Shown: positions 60,580 to 64,000 of the stretch, piece after piece
Layout: every line of letters begins with the position of its first letter
Position numbering within the stretch: the first letter of the stretch is position 1
Source of the DNA: Callipepla californica brunnescens
Lineage: Eukaryota > Chordata > Aves > Galliformes > Odontophoridae
Length of the DNA: 64,000 bases
Direction of reading: 5' to 3'
Assembly: GCA_023055505.1 (NCBI GenBank)
Contig: JALIRH010000141.1
Span: 437,501 to 501,500, forward strand
Program-made: the position numbers and the translations under genes
Notes under the pieces: model-generated
The model's database searches: none
Seen by the model: only the letters and a program-made list of their open reading frames with translations
What the model was told of the DNA's origin: nothing

Positions 60580-60837
60580 CCGCAGGATGATTCCTCGGTG
60601 CTGTTTGAGGACACGTTGTACGCTGACGGATATTCATCGCCACTCAACGTCGCACAGGGCTACGTTGTGGCCTGCAGGGACACCAAGAAGAAGCGACCCC
60701 GTGTGGCCGTTTTGGGGCCGTTCCAGGATTTGGGTTTTTTGGGGTCATTAGGGCCGATTTACGGTCACTTTGGGGTCACTCTGGAGCACTTTGGGGTGCA
60801 GTGCTGCATCGTGGCCTGCAGAGACACCAAGAAGTGA
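60580..60837 (+). CDS. SGF29: SGF29 terminal coding exon with loss of the normal stop
   Basis: Codes the C-terminal end of the second Tudor domain. After acceptor AACAG it reads PQDDSSVLFEDTLYADGY then SSPLNVAQGYVVACRDTKKK, close to the human end PQDDYSVLFEDTSYADGY, SPPLNVAQRYVVACKEPKKK. In human SGF29 the stop follows KKK directly. Here that codon is CGA (60694-60696), one transition from TGA. Reading continues for 47 residues through minisatellite into a partial duplicate of the exon end (CIVACRDTKK) and stops at TGA 60835. The acceptor and phase (0) fit the human exon boundary as I remember it. The rest of the Tudor region and the coiled coil are not found in the window. Confidence 0.9.
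   Translation, partial: PQDDSSVLFEDTLYADGYSSPLNVAQGYVVACRDTKKKRPRVAVLGPFQDLGFLGSLGPIYGHFGVTLEHFGVQCCIVACRDTKK
60798..60837 (+). pseudogene. Duplicate of the SGF29 terminal exon 3' end (overlaps the extended frame)
   Basis: GTGGCCTGCAGAGACACCAA followed by GAAGTGACCCC repeats 60667-60700 (GTGGCCTGCAGGGACACCAA, GAAGAAGCGACCCC). This copy keeps a TGA stop. It is embedded in TTTGGGGTCACT-type repeats. Confidence 0.8.
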
Positions 60838-61009
60838 CCCCATAGGGGATTTGATATGGTCCTTATGGGGTCGTTATAGGGTTTTGGGGTCACTTTGGGG
60901 TCATTTTGGGGCCCTTTGGGGCGCAGCGCTTCCAAGAAGTGTTGGAAGTAATCTGGGATATTTGGGGTCATTTTGCGTCACATCGGGGTCACTTCGGGTC
61001 ATTGCACGT
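60838..61009. repeat. TTTGGGGTCA-type repeat with a further decayed exon-end copy
   Basis: Short imperfect repeats of TTTGGGGTCACTT. At 60915-60942, TTTGGGGCGCAGCGCTTCCAAGAAGTG looks like the 60795-60837 duplicate with ~25 bp deleted from its middle. No other feature. Confidence 0.6.
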
Positions 61010-61283
61010 TGGGGCGTGGCTCGAATGCGAGGCTTAACGTTGGCCACGCCCACTCGCTTCCCACTGGCTTCCGGTTTCCCACTTCCAGGCGTGCTTCCGC
61101 CTCCTTACCCACAATGCCCCGCTCGCTGCCGGAAATCCGCGCTCCCAGAAGTTTCAGTCATTTCCGGTCATCGTGCCTCGTTCCAGTGGCACTGTTCCGC
61201 CTCGCTCCCCCACACCCCGCCCTTTCCGCTGCCGATCTGTGCTGTGATTGGCCGAGCTGTGCCGTGGGGCCGGAAGCGGCCGC
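61010..61283 (+). promoter_or_regulatory. Second promoter-like CpG-rich region
   Basis: Non-repetitive and GC-rich, with several ETS-type sites (CTTCCGGTTTCC near 61068, GCCGGAAATCC near 61129, TTTCCGGTCATC near 61159, CCGGAAGCGG near 61270) and an inverted CCAAT box GATTGGC (61246-61252). Such a set is typical of TATA-less housekeeping promoters. It sits just upstream of the ATG at 61284. Function is inferred from motifs and position. Confidence 0.65.
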
Positions 61284-61316
61284 ATGGTGGAAGCGGAGCT
61301 GGAAGCAGAGCACGTG
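61284..61316 (+). CDS. Possible first exon of an unidentified gene
   Basis: ATG at 61284 in context GCCGCATGG (strong Kozak: G at +4) opens MVEAELEAEHV and reaches a possible GTCAGT donor at 61317; an alternative is GTGGTC at 61314. The next sequence is minisatellite. I do not recognise the protein. The support is the promoter-like region upstream and the matching GTCAGTG donor of the candidate exon at 62041. Without further exons it may be a gene start or a relic. Confidence 0.4.
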
Positions 61317-62038
61317 GTCAGTGGCAGGGCGGGAGGGGCGGTTATGGGGCCGGGGTCAGGTTATGGGGTTATGGGGCAGGGATTTGGGGCTGGGGTCGTG
61401 GGTGTGGGGTCCAGGCTTGGGGCAGAGCTGTGGGGCAGAGTTGTGGGTCCAGGTGCACTGATTGGGGCAGAGCTGTGGGATGCGGGGCTGAGCTGTGGGG
61501 TGGATCTGTGGGGCAGAGCTGTGGCGGTTGGGGGGCGGAGGTGTGGTGCAGGTATGAGCAGATGTGGGGCTCAGATGCGGGGCTGAGCTGCGGGATGTGA
61601 GGCTGATCCATGGGGCAGAGCTGTGGAATGTGGGGCTGATCTGTGGGGCAGGTAGGTATGTGGGGCAGAGCTGTGGGATGTGGGGCAGGTATGTGCAGAT
61701 TGGGGTTGAGCCGTGGGGCTGAGGTGTGGGATATGGGGCAGCACTATGGGGCTGAGTTGTGGGGTTGAGCCGTGGGGCAGAGCTGTGGGATGTGGGGCAG
61801 ATCTGTGGGTCCAGGTGTGGGGTTTGGGGCAGATGTGTGGGGCAGAGCCACAGGGCTGAGCTCTGGGGCCAGGTGTGGGGTGAGGGGCTGAGCTGTGGGA
61901 TGTGGGGCTGAGCTGTGTGGCCAGGGGATGAGGGGCAGAGATGTGGGGCAAATGTGTGGGATGTGGGGCAGCGCTGTGGGGCTGAGCTGTGGTGTGGATG
62001 TTTGGGGTGAAGGTGTGGGGCAGAGTTCTGCCCCACAG
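61317..62038. repeat. TGTGGGGCAGAGC-type minisatellite
   Basis: Imperfect ~11-33 bp repeats of TGTGGGGC(A/T)GAGCTGTGGGATG. The long minus-strand frame across 61356-62546 (SAPHPTPQPHSS-like) and the overlapping plus-strand G/W-rich frames come from this composition. It probably lies in an intron. Confidence 0.85.
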
Positions 62039-62040
62039 AG

Positions 62041-62093
62041 GTGCTCCCGCAGGAGGTGGAGGAGATGCAGTGGCGGCATTCTGAGGGGAATAG
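62041..62093 (+). CDS. Possible second exon of the unidentified gene
   Basis: Non-repetitive 53-bp island between minisatellites. It has an acceptor-like TTCTGCCCCACAGAG before it and AATAG/GTCAGTG after it. In phase 0 after the first exon it codes VLPQEVEEMQWRHSEGN, hydrophilic and coiled-coil-like. The acceptor could be the AG at 62037-62038 or the one at 62039-62040; only the second keeps the frame used here. The product is not recognised. Confidence 0.4.
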
Positions 62094-62712
62094 GTCAGTG
62101 CCCCATTGCTGCCCCACAGCTGCCCCATAGCCACCCCATTGAGATCCACTGAGATCAGTGGAGACCCCATTGAGATCCGTAGGGACCCCATGGAGATCCA
62201 TGGTGACCCATGGCTGCCCCGTAGCTGCCCCACATCCGCCCCATAGCTGGGCGTGGCTTCGCTCTGGGCACACCGCCTTCTGCGGGACCCACAGCGACCC
62301 ACACTGACCCACAGTGACCCACACTGACCCATAGAGACCCACAGCGACCCATAGAGACTCACAGCGACCCATAGCGGGACCCACAGCGACCCAACCGACC
62401 CACAGCAACCTATAGGGGGAACCACAGCAACCCACAGAGACCGATAGCTCACACAGCGACCCACAGTGACCCACAGCAGGACCCACAGCGACCCATAGAG
62501 ACCCACAGCGACCCATAGAAACACATAGAGACTCATAGTTACCCACAGCGACTTATAGAGACCCACAGCGACTCACTGAGACCCACAGTGACCTATAGCT
62601 GGACCCACAGACACCCACAGCAACCCAAAGTGACCCACAGCTTGACCCATAGCGACCCATGCCAGGAACCACAGCGACCCATTGGGACCCATAGCGATCC
62701 ACAGCGACCCAT

Positions 62713-62827
62713 GGAAAACCACAGGGAGCAAGAGGGAGCCACAGAGACACAGCGACATCACGTGAGAGCGCCGCCTGGTGTCGTGGAGGGGGAACTGCAG
62801 CTCCTTAGGAATCTCCTGGGGCACATA
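62713..62827 (+). repeat. Dispersed 120-bp element A with decayed CTCF-like core
   Basis: Shares with the copies at 63493 and 63741 the sequence GACACAGCGACATCACGTGAG, the core, then GAACTGCAGCTCCTTAGG and TCTCCTGGGGCAC. The core here is GCGCCGCCTGGTGTC (62768-62782), with two changes from the best copy. Confidence 0.7.
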
Positions 62828-63492
62828 GAGACCAACAGCGCCTCATAGCAGGACCCACACTGACCCACAGCGAACCATATTGGGACCCACAGCGTAACCC
62901 ACAGCGACCCGTAACAGACCACATTGACCCATTGCGACGCACTGCAACCCATAGCGACTCATAGAGGCACAGCGACACACAGCCATCCACAGCAACCCAT
63001 AGCGACCCAGCCGACCCACAGCAACCTATAGGGGGGCCCACAGCGACTCACAGCAACCCACAGAGACCGATTACAACCAATAGTGACCGATAGCGACCCA
63101 CCGCGACACACAGCGACCCACACCGACCCATAGCAACCCACAGTGACCCACAGAGACCCACTGAGACCCATAGAGACCCAAAGCGACCCACAGCGACCCA
63201 TAGCAGGACCTACAGTGACCCATAGCGTCCCGAAGAGACCCGTAGCGACTCACTGCGACCCACAATGACCCATAGCTGGACCCACAGACACCCACAGCAT
63301 GACCCACAGCGACCCATTGCAACCCTTAGCAACATGTAGAGACTTATAGCGATCCACATCGACCCATAGCGACCCATGGATACACATAGCAAGACCCACA
63401 GTGACCCATAGCGTCCCATAGAGACCCGCAGCAAAACGTAGCAGCCCACAGAGATCGATAGCGACGCATAGTGACCCACAGCGACCCATAGC

Positions 63493-63613
63493 GCCCAATA
63501 GGAAACCACTGATAGCAATAAGGAGCCCTAGAGACCCAGCGACATTACGTGAGAGCGCCCCCTGGTGGCGTGGAGGGGAACTGCAGCCCCTTAGGGATCC
63601 ATTGGGAACCTTA
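63493..63613 (+). repeat. Dispersed 120-bp element B with near-perfect CTCF core
   Basis: Same element, starting at CGCCCAATAGGAAACCACTG. The core GCGCCCCCTGGTGGC (63555-63569) is the reverse complement of GCCACCAGGGGGCGC, which matches the well-known vertebrate CTCF consensus. The element is a unit inside a 10-bp array. Confidence 0.75.
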
Positions 63614-63740
63614 GAGACCCACAGAGACCCATAGCAGGACCCACAGCAAACCAAAGCGATCCATAGCAACCCATAGCGATCCACAGTGACCCACAGTAAC
63701 CCACAGCGAAGCATATTGGGACCCATAGCGACACATAGCG

Positions 63741-63860
63741 CCCAATAGGAAAACACAGAGAGCAATAGGAAGCCGTAGAGACACAGCGACATCATGTGAG
63801 AGCTCCCTCTGGTGGCGTGAAGGGGAACTGCAGCCCCTTAGGGATCTCCTGGGGCACGTA
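63741..63860 (+). repeat. Dispersed 120-bp element C with CTCF-like core
   Basis: Same element, with CGCCCAATAGGAAAACAC, ATCATGTGAG, core GCTCCCTCTGGTGGC (63802-63816), then GAACTGCAGCCCCTTAGG. The CCCTCTGGTGGC core is also a common functional CTCF variant. It lies 248 bp after element B in the same orientation. Confidence 0.72.
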
Positions 63861-64000
63861 GAGACCCATAGCAGGACCCACACCGACCCACAGCGAACCC
63901 TATTGGGACCCATAGCGTGACCCACAGCGACCCACAGCAACCCATAGAGACTCATAGCAAACCACAGCAACCCACAGTGACCCATAGCGAGACCCACAGC

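Larger units (their letters stand above)
62094..64000. repeat. 10-bp minisatellite (GACCCACAGC / GACCCATAGC)
   Basis: About 1.9 kb of 10-11 bp monomers GACCCACAGC, GACCCATAGA and the like, running to the window edge. Minus-strand frames (MGRCGSLWVSVG-like, a 10-residue repeat) are artefacts of the 30-bp reading period. It contains three ~120-bp dispersed elements listed separately. Confidence 0.93.

Noticed and set aside
61356..62566. Overlapping minus-strand frames of 396 and 331 codons, the longest in the window
   Set aside because: They cross two different minisatellites and both candidate exons, and their composition changes at each repeat boundary (GSLWV-type, then SAPHPTAQP-type). Neither has a recognisable domain.
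62588..64000. Minus-strand GSLWVAVGRC-type frames
   Set aside because: Artefact of the GACCCACAGC 10-bp repeat.
1..64000. tRNA, rRNA or small RNA genes
   Set aside because: I saw no tRNA box A/B pair, rRNA core or snRNA-like sequence on either strand by reading; a covariance-model scan was not possible.

Overview
This looks like avian nuclear DNA, probably from a galliform bird such as chicken and probably from a gene-poor end or tiny GC-rich microchromosome. The species and chromosome are inferences. The evidence is vertebrate telomere hexamers (TTAGGG/CCCTAA), three retroviral solo LTRs with 5-bp target duplications, one endogenous retrovirus pol fragment, very GC-rich 10- and 11-bp minisatellites, and two exons that I recognise as vertebrate SGF29 (CCDC101, the tandem-Tudor subunit of the SAGA/ATAC acetyltransferase complexes). 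Almost every long open frame in the window is a by-product of tandem repeats and is not annotated as a gene.

Layout. (1) Bases 1-34534: seven copies, some partial, of a 5.2-5.5 kb higher-order repeat built from degenerate telomere hexamers. Within each unit the telomeric strand flips at an AT-richer linker containing CCTAGG. Units are separated by a ~190-bp retrovirus-derived fragment at which the strand flips again. Units 1-2 run in one direction and units 3-7 in the other; the array inverts at a longer (678 bp) ERV fragment at 8733-9410 that still holds a decayed protease and the start of reverse transcriptase. (2) 34535-34920: a scrap of the repeat unit plus a copy of telomere-like sequence found again near 57.2 kb. 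(3) 34921-43643: an 11-bp GCTGCCCCATA minisatellite, interrupted by a CpG island (38.82-39.26 kb) and the first coding exon of SGF29. (4) 43644-49373: a 10-bp GACATTCTGA-type minisatellite with two solo LTRs. (5) 49374-58525: about 9 kb of one-stranded degenerate TTAGGG-like sequence with internal duplications and a recurring GGTCCATCAATAGGG marker. (6) 58526-59998: a remnant of the higher-order unit holding a third solo LTR. (7) 60000-60945: a minisatellite with the terminal coding exon of SGF29 and several broken copies of parts of it. (8) 61010-64000: a second promoter-like CpG-rich region, two possible exons of an unidentified gene, and a 10-bp GACCCACAGC minisatellite carrying three ~120-bp elements, the best of which contains a near-perfect CTCF core motif.

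How the parts relate. SGF29 exon 1 and the terminal exon lie on the same strand, in the correct order, about 21 kb apart, but no middle exon is visible between them. Exon 1 is out of frame by one G in a G8 run, and the normal stop codon of the last exon is CGA instead of TGA. Either the gene has been torn apart and partly duplicated by repeat expansion, or the assembly has joined two ends across a collapsed or misplaced repeat block. The three LTRs sit in three different repeat classes, each with an intact target duplication, so those arrays existed before the insertions.
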